From assembly GCA_002343825.1 (NCBI GenBank), contig DDSL01000007.1:38042-73982 (forward strand): a DNA stretch of 35,941 nucleotides, in the 5' to 3' direction. The DNA is from Chthonomonas sp. UBA2391. GTDB lineage: Bacteria; Armatimonadota; Fimbriimonadia; Fimbriimonadales; Fimbriimonadaceae. Of this stretch, positions 1 to 7,539 are shown piece after piece. The position numbers were made by a program, and so were the translations under genes. The notes beneath the pieces were generated by a model. It searched no databases and had not been told where the DNA came from. It saw nothing but the letters and a program-made list of their open reading frames with translations. Every line of letters begins with the position of its first letter. The first letter of the stretch is position 1.

Positions 1-22
1 CTATCCACTGAGCTACGAGCGC
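1..22 (-). tRNA. tRNA 5' end (partial), probably tRNA-Arg
   Basis: Read on the minus strand, positions 22 to 1 give a 7-base acceptor strand GCGCTCG, then TA, a D-stem GCTC and the D-loop AGTGGATAG. This is the canonical start of a bacterial tRNA. The window edge removes the anticodon and everything after it. Acceptor and D-arm resemble bacterial tRNA-Arg, but the isotype cannot be proven. A TATTCT box about nine bases upstream could be its -10 element. Confidence 0.75.
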
Positions 23-290
23 AGGCTTGGGAGAATACCCGAATCACAAATTCCGGTAGGAACACAGTGAACGTTTGGCTACGATCTGCCGACTAAGAGA
101 TATTGGGTGTGTCCACCGAGGCCGAATCCATCGCCAAGGCGCTGACACCTCGCACGCTTCGACAAGGTCGGGGCGGAAACTGAACAAAGTGCTCGTCAAC
201 CAAGACCGACACATGTGAAGGGAGCGTCCTGAGAAACAGGGGCGCTCTTTTTTTTTCTTTACCCCGCCCCCCCGGATATGATCCAGAGGG
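23..290. other. Intergenic stretch with no recognised gene
   Basis: About 270 bases lie between the divergent tRNA and the uracil-DNA glycosylase gene. I see no protein gene here with family similarity. A 24-codon GTG-initiated frame at 109-183 is free of stops but has no ribosome binding site and no recognisable product. The stretch ends in a convincing plus-strand terminator at 222-256, so something on the plus strand is probably transcribed through it. It could be a small RNA or a remnant gene. Confidence 0.4.
222..256 (+). terminator. Rho-independent terminator of an unidentified transcript
   Basis: Stem GAGCG/CGCTC, extended by CCTG/CAGG around a small mismatch, with an AGAAA loop, followed directly by nine T residues (248-256). 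The T run is only on the plus strand, so termination is rightward. No upstream plus-strand gene is identifiable to explain it. Confidence 0.75.
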
Positions 291-294
291 AAGT

Positions 295-945
295 ATGACG
301 TGGCTGGATAGGTTGAATATGGAGGTCGTCGGATGCCATCGGTGTCCGCGGCTGGTCGAATGGCGAGAGCGAGTGGCCCGGGAAAAACGGGCCAGCTACG
401 CAGAGGAGGACTATTGGGGACGGCCTGTACCCTGCTTTGGCGATCCCGAGGCAGCCTTGCTCATCGTGGGGCTTGCCCCTGCCGCTCACGGGGCAAACCG
501 TACCGGGCGGATGTTTACCGGCGACCGCAGCGGGGACTGGCTCTACCGGGCTCTGCACAAGGTTGGGGCTGCGTCTCAGGCCTCGGCGACCCGCCCGGGG
601 GATGGACTTGAGCTGAGCAAAGTCCTGATCACAGCAGTGGCCCACTGCGCCCCACCCGACAACAAGCCGACCCCCGACGAGATCCGGAATTGCGCCGCAT
701 TCTTGACCCCTATCCTAAGTCGGCCGTGGAAGGGGATCCTCTGCCTCGGCCAGATCGCTTGGGCCGAGGTCCACCGGCATCACGGAATCCGTCCGCCCAA
801 GTTTGGCCACGGCATCGAGTCCCAGACTCCGAATGGAGTCCTCATCCTCGCGAGCTATCACCCCAGCCAACAAAACACGTTTACTGGCCGGTTGACCGAG
901 GTGATGCTGGACGAGGTAATCAGTCGTTTTTGGGCAAACCGTTGA
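295..945 (+). CDS. Uracil-DNA glycosylase, family 5 (UDGb type, 4Fe-4S)
   Basis: This 216-aa enzyme should remove uracil and related deaminated bases from DNA by base excision in the cytoplasm. Motif 1, GLAPAAHGANRTG (59-71), is typical of family 5 (UDGb), where the catalytic acidic or Asn residue of other families is replaced by Ala. Motif 2 is the SYHPSQQNTFTG segment near 187-198. Four cysteines at 14, 17, 118 and 133 fit the 4Fe-4S cluster spacing of UDGa/UDGb enzymes. The length is normal. The ATG at 295 has a GAGG Shine-Dalgarno about six bases upstream. Its 3' end overlaps the convergent neighbour by 26 bases. Family assignment is confident; substrate range is inferred from the family. 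Confidence 0.92.
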   Translation: MTWLDRLNMEVVGCHRCPRLVEWRERVAREKRASYAEEDYWGRPVPCFGDPEAALLIVGLAPAAHGANRTGRMFTGDRSGDWLYRALHKVGAASQASATRPGDGLELSKVLITAVAHCAPPDNKPTPDEIRNCAAFLTPILSRPWKGILCLGQIAWAEVHRHHGIRPPKFGHGIESQTPNGVLILASYHPSQQNTFTGRLTEVMLDEVISRFWANR

Positions 946-2107
946 TCAGGTAGGCCCGCTCGACCTCGTAGCGCAGGATCTGACCATTGCGCGAGGTGAC
1001 CAGCTTGACCTTGCTTCCCTTTTCGCCTTCAAAGAGCTTATTGAGGGCGCGGAAGCTGAGTTCGCGGGGTTCTTCTCCATCGACTCCCAAAAGGAGATCT
1101 CCGGGCTTGATTCCGGCCTTTTCCGCCGGGCTCTTGGGGGAGACATCGTAAATGATCGTCCGGTCGGATCGCTGATCGTAGAAGGCCCCGATCCCGATCT
1201 CGGCCACGGGTTCGTTCTCAACTTTGTCAGTCCAGCGTTCCAGCCAGACCCGGCGACGCTTCATGTCGAAGGTGATGTTGAAGTTCTTGAGAAAGCCAAA
1301 GCCGACGGTGCCGTCGTGGGCGGCGTCGCTACTGGGTAGGTCGATGATCGACCACACACTGCTCTTAACCGGGACCCCGTAAATGTTGACCTCGGGCATG
1401 AGCATGTAAAAGCTCTCCACCGCACCCGAGGCGACCATGGCCTGAGTCATGAACTCGACCTCTTGCCCTGGCTTCCAGATTCCGACCCGCTCAAGGACGT
1501 CCTTGTGGGTCGTCGCATAGAATCCGTTTCCGGTGTCGAGAGCGAGATACATGGACTGTCCGTCTTTGGTCTTGACCTCCAGCTCCATGGAGTTGCCGCC
1601 CTTGGGCAGCATCTTGGCCAGGAAGGTCTTCTGGTTGTCCGGAGTTCGCTTGCTGATGTCGTAGCTATCCGGATAGAAAATGAATTTTCGCTTTTCGAAG
1701 TTGATCTCGGTGACGTATCGACTGATCACCTCGAGCCCCATGATGCCGTCGCAGTGGGTGTTGTAGCTCTCCGACATGCGCCCGCTCGGTTGCTTGACGA
1801 CCGTCATCCCGGTCGGATCGACGTTGAGTGGGCCCAACTGGAGAGACTTGACCGAAACGGTCTCGGCCTGGAACGAGCCTACGAAGTCCCTCAAGGTCAT
1901 GGTGCCGTCGGGCTTGCCGATATCAATCGGGGCATCCATGACGATTACGCCGCTAAAGCCGGTGTCAAACATATAGGTCGTCGGCTTGCCATTCAGGACG
2001 GCATCCACGATCATGGCGCTGTCGGTCACACGGAAGGGGTGCTCCACCGGCTTTGTCAGCGGTGGACCACCCGCGAGAATGGAGAGAGCTAGGATTGCAG
2101 TCGTCAT
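920..2107 (-). CDS. Secreted retropepsin-like aspartic protease with C-terminal PDZ domain
   Basis: A 395-aa protein with a short hydrophobic N-terminus (about 1-14) that looks like a signal peptide but has no basic residue. Two active-site-like motifs follow: FDTGFSG with Asp48 and LALDTGNG with Asp191. This is the two-lobed arrangement expected for a pepsin/retropepsin-like fold with two internal DTG motifs. Residues about 305-395 form a PDZ domain, including an SPAEKAGIKPGD segment. It probably acts outside the cytoplasmic membrane on peptides or proteins; substrate unknown. No Shine-Dalgarno is obvious, but a TAAGAT box ends 12 bases before the ATG, so the mRNA may have a very short leader. 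Related bacterial proteins are usually annotated only as 'aspartyl protease family'. Fold is fairly sure, activity is not. Confidence 0.8.
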   Translation of the reverse strand: MTTAILALSILAGGPPLTKPVEHPFRVTDSAMIVDAVLNGKPTTYMFDTGFSGVIVMDAPIDIGKPDGTMTLRDFVGSFQAETVSVKSLQLGPLNVDPTGMTVVKQPSGRMSESYNTHCDGIMGLEVISRYVTEINFEKRKFIFYPDSYDISKRTPDNQKTFLAKMLPKGGNSMELEVKTKDGQSMYLALDTGNGFYATTHKDVLERVGIWKPGQEVEFMTQAMVASGAVESFYMLMPEVNIYGVPVKSSVWSIIDLPSSDAAHDGTVGFGFLKNFNITFDMKRRRVWLERWTDKVENEPVAEIGIGAFYDQRSDRTIIYDVSPKSPAEKAGIKPGDLLLGVDGEEPRELSFRALNKLFEGEKGSKVKLVTSRNGQILRYEVERAYLINGLPKND

Positions 2108-2148
2108 CGAAGTTGCTTTATCTTACGACAAACGTTGTTGGATTCCCA

Positions 2149-2988
2149 CTATCGACGCCCGGCCAGCATGTAGATCGGCAACGCCAGAAACTGCAAACCG
2201 CAACATGTGCACGGGACGAGCAGGAGAAGCCAAAGGAAATTACCTCGCCGGTCGATGATATCCGTGATCACCCATGCGAAGGTCGCGGCCGCGATCGCAT
2301 AAGACAAGGTCGAGATCCACCCCGGGACGGCTCCTTGCATTTGCTGAGCAAACTTATCCGGATCTTGGCCGCGGCTGATCGCGTCAAACATCTCTGTAAT
2401 CAGGGGTCCCATCGTGGACAAGGTGACGAGGAAAATCACGAAGGCTAGTGGCCCCAAGATCCAACCGGTCACGGACCAGATCGTTTGGTTTTTGCCTACC
2501 CAAGGGATCGTGTGGATCGTCCCGTCGGCGGCCTGGTGGTAGCTCGGCGCCTGGCGATAGTAGTCGGCGTACTGCTGTTGAGTTCCCTCTTGGACGCCAT
2601 ACGGCATGCCGGGAGCCGCCGGAGCGACCGGAGGCGGAGCCTGCTCGGATTGGATCAAATTGATCAGCTGCTGAGCCGAGGCATGGTTCGGGTCTTGGTT
2701 GAGCGCTTGACGGGCGTAGGCCATTGCCTCTTGCTTTTGCCCAGTCTGATAGAGATGGGTCGCGAAGTTGTACAACGCCTTAGGGTTGACGGGATCAATC
2801 GAGATCGCCCGCCGGAAGGCATCGGTGGCTTCACCGGAGCGGCCCAACTGAGAAAGGGAGATCCCTTGAAGAACCTCCGCATCGTAACTGCGTGGGTCCT
2901 CGCGGAGAGCTTGCTGAGCAAGCTCAAGGGCGGTACCAAAGTTGCCAGCATTCAGCGCTTCTGTAGCCTGTCGGATCGTTTCACTCAT
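2149..2988 (-). CDS. TPR-repeat protein with C-terminal membrane segments
   Basis: A 279-aa protein. Residues 1-115 form about three tetratricopeptide repeats, with the alternating A/G/Y/P pattern seen for example around DPVNPKALYNFATHLYQTG. A proline/glutamine-rich linker follows (about 118-165). The C-terminal third has three or four hydrophobic segments, ending in one rich in Leu and Cys (about 252-275). TPRs mediate protein-protein contacts, so this is probably a membrane-tethered scaffold with its repeats in the cytoplasm, since no signal peptide is present. The ATG has a good GAGGTGA ribosome binding site nine bases upstream. It lies 41 bases upstream of the aspartic-protease gene on the same strand, possibly cotranscribed. 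Specific function unknown. Confidence 0.85.
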   Translation of the reverse strand: MSETIRQATEALNAGNFGTALELAQQALREDPRSYDAEVLQGISLSQLGRSGEATDAFRRAISIDPVNPKALYNFATHLYQTGQKQEAMAYARQALNQDPNHASAQQLINLIQSEQAPPPVAPAAPGMPYGVQEGTQQQYADYYRQAPSYHQAADGTIHTIPWVGKNQTIWSVTGWILGPLAFVIFLVTLSTMGPLITEMFDAISRGQDPDKFAQQMQGAVPGWISTLSYAIAAATFAWVITDIIDRRGNFLWLLLLVPCTCCGLQFLALPIYMLAGRR

Positions 2989-3054
2989 CGATTCGGGTCA
3001 CCTCGGCGGGTTTACGGTGAGTATACGAGCGAATCGCCTCGGAGGATGCTTCGT

Positions 3055-3083
3055 GCGCATTCCCGGCCAGATGCGGATAGAAT
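3055..3083 (+). promoter_or_regulatory. Candidate promoter of the liv operon
   Basis: TAGAAT at 3078-3083 is a good -10 box and the same hexamer used at two clearer promoters in this window (9751 and 22822). The -35 region around 3055-3060 (GCGCAT) is poor. A start near 3090 would leave a leader of about 45 bases containing GAGGAG (3106-3111) before the livJ ATG, and it argues against any longer upstream reading of livJ. Confidence 0.4.
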
Positions 3084-3135
3084 GACGGCACTCCTTAATT
3101 TAACGAGGAGAACAAGACAAGAAAGCGGATTGGTT

Positions 3136-4422
3136 ATGAAAATCGAGATCAAGGCTTCTAGCTTGGCGGCGCTCGCCGCGACTAGCCTTTTTTCCCTAAG
3201 CCTCGTCGGATGCAAATCTGAGGCCGAGAAACAAGGCGGTTCGACCGGAACAACCTCGGGGACGGCCTCGGGCGGCGGTAGCGCCCCCAGCGGCGTGGGA
3301 CGCCCCGCGCCAACCGGAACCGGCAATGTGCAGTCCGGCGATACGATCAAGCTCGGCATGATCGCCAGCTTGACCGGGGACCAAAAGCCATGGGGCGACG
3401 ACAGTCTCGCCGGGGCAAAGATCGCAGTCGAAGAAGTCAACTCCGCCGGGGGCGTGAATGGCAAAAAGATCGAACTGAAGATCGAAGACAGTGCCAGCAA
3501 GCCCGAATCGGCCAAGACGGCCGCAGAAAAGCTCCTTGGTGAAGGTGTTCTGGCGATCATCGGCGAGGTGAGCTCGGGCAACACCGAGCAGATCGCCCGA
3601 GCCGCCTTCGAGCGAGGCGTGCCAGTTGTGGCCGTCGGCGCAACCAAGACGACCCTCACCGACATCGGCGCCCACGTCTTCCGGGTCTGCTACATCGACG
3701 ACTTCCAAGGGGCCGTCATGGCTCGATTTGCCTTCGAAGAGCGAGGCAAGAAGAACATGGCCATCATCACCGACAAGAAGCAGCCCTATAGCCAAGGACT
3801 GAGCGAAAACTTCAAGTCGTATTACACGAAGCTCGGCGGCCAGATCGTGGCCGAAGTGAGCTACCAGACCGGCGAAACCCAGTTCCAGAACCTCCTCACC
3901 GAGCTCAAGAACAAGAATCCGGACGGCATCTTCATGAGCGGATACTTCCCCGAAGTCGGACCGCTGGCCGCCCAAGCCCGCGCAGCCGGCATTACGGCCG
4001 AATTCTACGGTGGTGATGGATGGGATTCCAGCCAAATCTTGCAAAGTGGCGGCGAAGCGATCATCGGTAGCTTCATGTGCAACCACTACAATAACAAGGA
4101 AGATCGGCCCGAAATCGCGGCCTTCCTTGAAAAGTTCAAGGCCCAATCCGGCGGCCGCGAACCCGGCACCACGATGGCGGCTCTGGGCTACGACGCGGCA
4201 AAGGTCGCTCTTGAGGCGCTGAAGCGCACCACCGAACTCAATTCGGTCAATCTCATGAAGGAGATCGAGAACACGGAAAACCTCAGCGGCGTCACCGGGA
4301 CGATCACCCTCAAGGGCAAGAATGGTAACCCACCGAAGCGCGCACTCGTGGTCGAGATCCGACCGCTGAATGAGGGCTTCCAAGTCTTCCGCAAGGCTTA
4401 CGAGTACTTCGAATCCAAGTGA
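3136..4422 (+). CDS. livJ: Branched-chain amino acid ABC transporter, substrate-binding lipoprotein
   Basis: A 428-aa periplasmic binding protein of the LivJ/LivK (Peripla_BP_6) family. Residues 1-23 form a lipoprotein signal peptide with Lys2, a hydrophobic core and lipobox LVGC, so Cys23 should be lipidated. A flexible Gly/Ser/Thr/Pro linker (about 30-70) leads to the binding domain, which opens with IKLGMIASLTGDQKPWG, a typical family start. The frame stays open far upstream, but the signal peptide and the candidate promoter support the ATG at 3136. The strongest purine-rich site (GAGGAG, 3106-3111) is unusually far away. First gene of livJHMG; its stop overlaps the livH GTG. Ligand could be Leu/Ile/Val or another small acid; family members vary. 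Confidence 0.9.
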   Translation: MKIEIKASSLAALAATSLFSLSLVGCKSEAEKQGGSTGTTSGTASGGGSAPSGVGRPAPTGTGNVQSGDTIKLGMIASLTGDQKPWGDDSLAGAKIAVEEVNSAGGVNGKKIELKIEDSASKPESAKTAAEKLLGEGVLAIIGEVSSGNTEQIARAAFERGVPVVAVGATKTTLTDIGAHVFRVCYIDDFQGAVMARFAFEERGKKNMAIITDKKQPYSQGLSENFKSYYTKLGGQIVAEVSYQTGETQFQNLLTELKNKNPDGIFMSGYFPEVGPLAAQARAAGITAEFYGGDGWDSSQILQSGGEAIIGSFMCNHYNNKEDRPEIAAFLEKFKAQSGGREPGTTMAALGYDAAKVALEALKRTTELNSVNLMKEIENTENLSGVTGTITLKGKNGNPPKRALVVEIRPLNEGFQVFRKAYEYFESK

Positions 4423-5591
4423 TCGACGTGACTTCGCTCTTGGTGGCAGGGATCGAATTTGGGTCCCTGCCCCAACAACTTCTCAACGGAATCTTGATCG
4501 GGGGCGTCTATGCCCTGATCGCCTTGGGCTACACGATGGTCTATGGCGTGCTGCGACTGATCAACTTTGCCCATGGAGAAGTGTATATGTTGGGAGCCTA
4601 TACGGCTCTCTTTGTCTCGTGGATCATCTACGGTCGGGCTCAGGATCCGGTCACGGTGGTTTGGTATGCGCTTCCCCTGATGCTGCTCTCGGCGATGACC
4701 GTTTGCGCCCTTATCGGGATCGTACTGGAGCGATTTGCCTATCGCCCCATGCGCAACCAACCAAGGATCGCGAGTCTCATCACGGCAATTGGTCTTTCTC
4801 TCTTGCTCCAATATGGCGGCCAACTCTTTCTGCCCGTTTCGCCCGCCCCCAATATCAGCGGAAAAGTTAATCCCTACCGCGATAACCTTACGTTTTATCT
4901 CACCCAACCTGCGCCTTCACTTGTTCGGGCTGCGGATGCGCTCAAGCCCGAGATGGACAAAGCCAAAGCGGCCCTGGATGAGCAACTCAAGCTGGAGAAG
5001 GACGAGTTCAACCTCTCCGATACCGGTCTAGCCCTCAGAAAAGAGTTTTTTGAACGGCAGAGCGCCTACAACAAAGCCCAAGGCGAGGCCCAGAGCTCGG
5101 CTATAAGTATAACTTTGCCGAAAGGACAGCTGATCATGTTCACGGTCACGCTGATCCTCATGGCCATCCTTCGGCATATCGTCCTCTTCACCAAATCGGG
5201 GCGGGCCATGCGGGCCGTATCTCACGATTTCGACTCAGCCGCACTGATGGGGATCAACGTCAACAAGATCGTGACCCTCACCTTCGTCCTGGGTTCGGCT
5301 TTGGCCGGGGCCGGAGCGATGATGAGCGCGACCTTTATCAGCGGGGTCAAGATCGACACCTTCTTCGGGCTTTTGCCCGGGGTGAAGGCCTTTGTCGCGG
5401 CCGTGCTGGGCGGAATCGGCAACATTCCCGGAGCGGTTTTGGGCGGAATCCTGATGGGGGTGGCCGAATCTCTGGTGGTTTGGGCCGGCTACGATCAGTA
5501 CAAAGATGCCGTCGCTTTCTTGATCCTGATCGTTGTTCTACTCTTTAAACCAAGCGGATTGTTGGGATCCAACAAGGTGGAGAAAGTATGA
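4419..5591 (+). CDS. livH: Branched-chain amino acid ABC transporter permease LivH
   Basis: Inner-membrane permease, 390 aa, against about 290-310 for typical LivH. The N-terminal part (LLNGILIGGVYALIALGYTMVYG, given here only as a position, 21-43) and the segment near INFAHGEVYMLGAY (48-61) are hallmark LivH sequence. The C-terminal half has the GRAMRAV coupling loop and the conserved GG-rich GGIGNIPGAVLGG region. The extra length is a hydrophilic block at about 150-228, rich in Lys, Glu and Ala and predicted helical, before the transmembrane segment LIMFTVTLILMAIL. By LivH topology it should face the periplasm. The GTG start at 4419 overlaps the livJ stop (GTGA), implying translational coupling; no separate ribosome site is seen. 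Confidence 0.9.
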   Translation: MIDVTSLLVAGIEFGSLPQQLLNGILIGGVYALIALGYTMVYGVLRLINFAHGEVYMLGAYTALFVSWIIYGRAQDPVTVVWYALPLMLLSAMTVCALIGIVLERFAYRPMRNQPRIASLITAIGLSLLLQYGGQLFLPVSPAPNISGKVNPYRDNLTFYLTQPAPSLVRAADALKPEMDKAKAALDEQLKLEKDEFNLSDTGLALRKEFFERQSAYNKAQGEAQSSAISITLPKGQLIMFTVTLILMAILRHIVLFTKSGRAMRAVSHDFDSAALMGINVNKIVTLTFVLGSALAGAGAMMSATFISGVKIDTFFGLLPGVKAFVAAVLGGIGNIPGAVLGGILMGVAESLVVWAGYDQYKDAVAFLILIVVLLFKPSGLLGSNKVEKV

Positions 5592-6766
5592 GATTTTGGG
5601 GAGTCCGTCTGGCCTCCATCGCGGGTGGGATTGGCCTCGCTGTTCTCATCCACTGGATTGCCCTGTCACAGCTGAGCGCATTCGGCGTGCGATTGGTTGT
5701 TCTGGCTGGGCTGTATGTCACGTTGGCCGTGAGCCTTAACCTCATCAATGGGATCACCGGGCAGTTCTCGATCGGCCACGCAGCCTTCTATCAAGTCGGG
5801 GCGTATGCAGCAGGGCTGTTTACCGTCAAGGTCTTCTCTTCTCAACCGCTGACCTTTATGCTCTGGGTCCCAGTGGCGATGATCGTGGGAGCGGTCGTGG
5901 CCTCCGCCGCCGGGCTCTTGGTCGGTCTTCCCTCGCTCCGGCTACGCGGTGACTACCTGGCCATCGTGACGCTGGGGTTCGGAGAAATCATCCGGATTTT
6001 AAGCCAAAACCTGAAAGTTGTCGGAGCCGCAAGTGGGATGGCCATCGAGCCCAAGATGCTCAGCCAGAGTCCCATGGTTTGGCTCTGCTGGTTGCTCGCC
6101 ATCGGGTCCATCGCCCTCTGCCGGAACCTTCTGCAGACCGCCCACGGCCTCAGCTTTTTGGCCGTTCGAGAGGATGAAATCGCCAGTTCGGCGATGGGGA
6201 TCAACGTCACCCGAACCAAGGTCGCGGCCTTTGTCCTCGGCTCCGCGCTCGCTGGCGCGGCGGGCGGGTTCTATGCCCATTACGAGGGCTTTCTGATCCC
6301 GACTCAATTCGGGATGGAAGTCTCGTTCATCATCCTCACGATGGTCGTTCTCGGTGGCTCCGGATCGATCACCGGCTCGGTGATCGCCGCCGTCGCTCTC
6401 TCTGCTCTTCCCGAACTCCTGCGAAACATCAAGACGATCCCGCTAGCCACGGTGATCGGGCTCACCATTGGCGTCATCGCCGCGGTCTCATTGGGTCGCC
6501 GGTGGAGCGAGCAGCTTCACGGCCCCGTCCGCGATCGGGTCCTCAAGCTCAGCGGCCTCACTGGTTTGTGTCTAGGTGGGGGCTACTTGCTCGGGCTGGG
6601 TCTGCGGGCTCTGCCCGCCCTGAGCGAGGCGACCACGGATGGAAACCGCATCCGGATGGTGATTTTTGCCGGAACGCTGGTTCTTCTGATGTTGGTTCGG
6701 CCCCAGGGCGTGCTCGGCCACCGTGAGTTTGGGCTTGGAAAATGGCTCCGGGAGCCCGCCCGATGA
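5588..6766 (+). CDS. livM: Branched-chain amino acid ABC transporter permease LivM
   Basis: The second membrane permease, 392 aa. It shows LivM hallmarks: NLINGITGQFSIGHAAFY (about 51-68), the LRLRGDYLAIVTLGFGEIIR region (about 117-136), the AVREDEIASSAMGIN coupling loop, and the late GGSGSITGSVIAA segment. The C-terminus has an additional hydrophobic pair (about 320-375) before the usual RPQGVLG ending. Its ATG overlaps the livH stop (ATGA) and has a GGAG site five bases upstream, so it is coupled to livH. It should pair with LivH to form the translocation path. Assignment is secure; substrate is inferred. Confidence 0.92.
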   Translation: MRFWGVRLASIAGGIGLAVLIHWIALSQLSAFGVRLVVLAGLYVTLAVSLNLINGITGQFSIGHAAFYQVGAYAAGLFTVKVFSSQPLTFMLWVPVAMIVGAVVASAAGLLVGLPSLRLRGDYLAIVTLGFGEIIRILSQNLKVVGAASGMAIEPKMLSQSPMVWLCWLLAIGSIALCRNLLQTAHGLSFLAVREDEIASSAMGINVTRTKVAAFVLGSALAGAAGGFYAHYEGFLIPTQFGMEVSFIILTMVVLGGSGSITGSVIAAVALSALPELLRNIKTIPLATVIGLTIGVIAAVSLGRRWSEQLHGPVRDRVLKLSGLTGLCLGGGYLLGLGLRALPALSEATTDGNRIRMVIFAGTLVLLMLVRPQGVLGHREFGLGKWLREPAR

Positions 6767-7539
6767 AGCCTCTGCTTTCCATGAAGGGCGCAACCATTCG
6801 CTTCGGCGGCTTGGTGGCGGTCAAAGAAGTCACCTTCGACATCCGTCCAGGAGACCTTTTTGGCCTAATCGGACCGAATGGCGCCGGGAAGACGACTTGC
6901 TTCAACCTCATCACCGGGATGTACCAAGTCTCCAGCGGCGAGATCCTGTTTGGCGAGGACTGCATCAACGGAGCGCGAAAGCTGCCCCCCAACAAGATCT
7001 GCGAACTCGGGATCGCCCGGACCTTTCAAAACATCCGCCTTTTCGGTGCCCTTTCCGCGCTCGAAAACGTGGTGATCGGGGGATTCCTGCGGAGCCGCAG
7101 CTCGCTGTTCTCGGCCCTAACCCTGATGCCGCCGGCGATCAAAGACACGCGGGCCCTCGAGGCCAAGGCGATGGAATATCTCAAGGTCATGGACCTCGAG
7201 GAAGATGCTCACACGCGGGCTCGGGACCTCCCTTATGGCAAGCAACGTCGCCTAGAGATTGCTCGCGCCATGGCAACGAACCCAAAGCTCATTTTGCTGG
7301 ATGAACCCGCAGCCGGGATGAACCCCCAAGAGAGCGAACAGCTCAGCCGAACGGTCCGGCGGATCCGGGACGACTATGGCAAGACCGTCCTGCTGATCGA
7401 GCACGACATGCGATTTGTCATGAACCTCTGCGAGCGGATCGTGGTGCTGGATCACGGCGAGGAGATCGCCTTTGGCGGCCCCGACGACATTCGGAATAAT
7501 CCGAAAGTCATCGAGGCCTACCTGGGTGAACCCGTTTAG
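6763..7539 (+). CDS. livG: Branched-chain amino acid ABC transporter ATP-binding protein LivG
   Basis: Cytoplasmic ATPase of 258 aa. Walker A is GPNGAGKTT, the signature motif appears as LPYGKQRRLEIARAMA, Walker B is LILLDEPAAGMNP, and the H-loop is LLIEHDM. The IARTFQNIRLF Q-loop region is characteristic of LivG rather than LivF. An upstream in-frame ATG exists at 6742, but the ATG at 6763 overlaps the livM stop (ATGA) and has GGGAG about nine bases upstream, so I prefer it. The usual partner ATPase gene livF does not follow: the next gene is on the opposite strand and overlaps tail-to-tail by four bases. LivG may form a homodimer or pair with a LivF encoded elsewhere. Confidence 0.93.
   Translation: MKPLLSMKGATIRFGGLVAVKEVTFDIRPGDLFGLIGPNGAGKTTCFNLITGMYQVSSGEILFGEDCINGARKLPPNKICELGIARTFQNIRLFGALSALENVVIGGFLRSRSSLFSALTLMPPAIKDTRALEAKAMEYLKVMDLEEDAHTRARDLPYGKQRRLEIARAMATNPKLILLDEPAAGMNPQESEQLSRTVRRIRDDYGKTVLLIEHDMRFVMNLCERIVVLDHGEEIAFGGPDDIRNNPKVIEAYLGEPV

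Noticed and set aside
109..183. 24-codon GTG-initiated peptide frame
   Set aside because: Too short, no ribosome binding site, no known product; mentioned only as an alternative for the orphan terminator.
2485..3135. Upstream extension of the livJ reading frame by 217 codons
   Set aside because: It runs antisense through the TPR gene, has no family similarity and would bury the lipoprotein signal peptide inside the protein. The promoter candidate lies inside it.
3196..4383. 395-codon minus-strand frame opposite livJ
   Set aside because: A shadow of the livJ codon pattern; the protein is low in recognisable motifs and livJ is certain.
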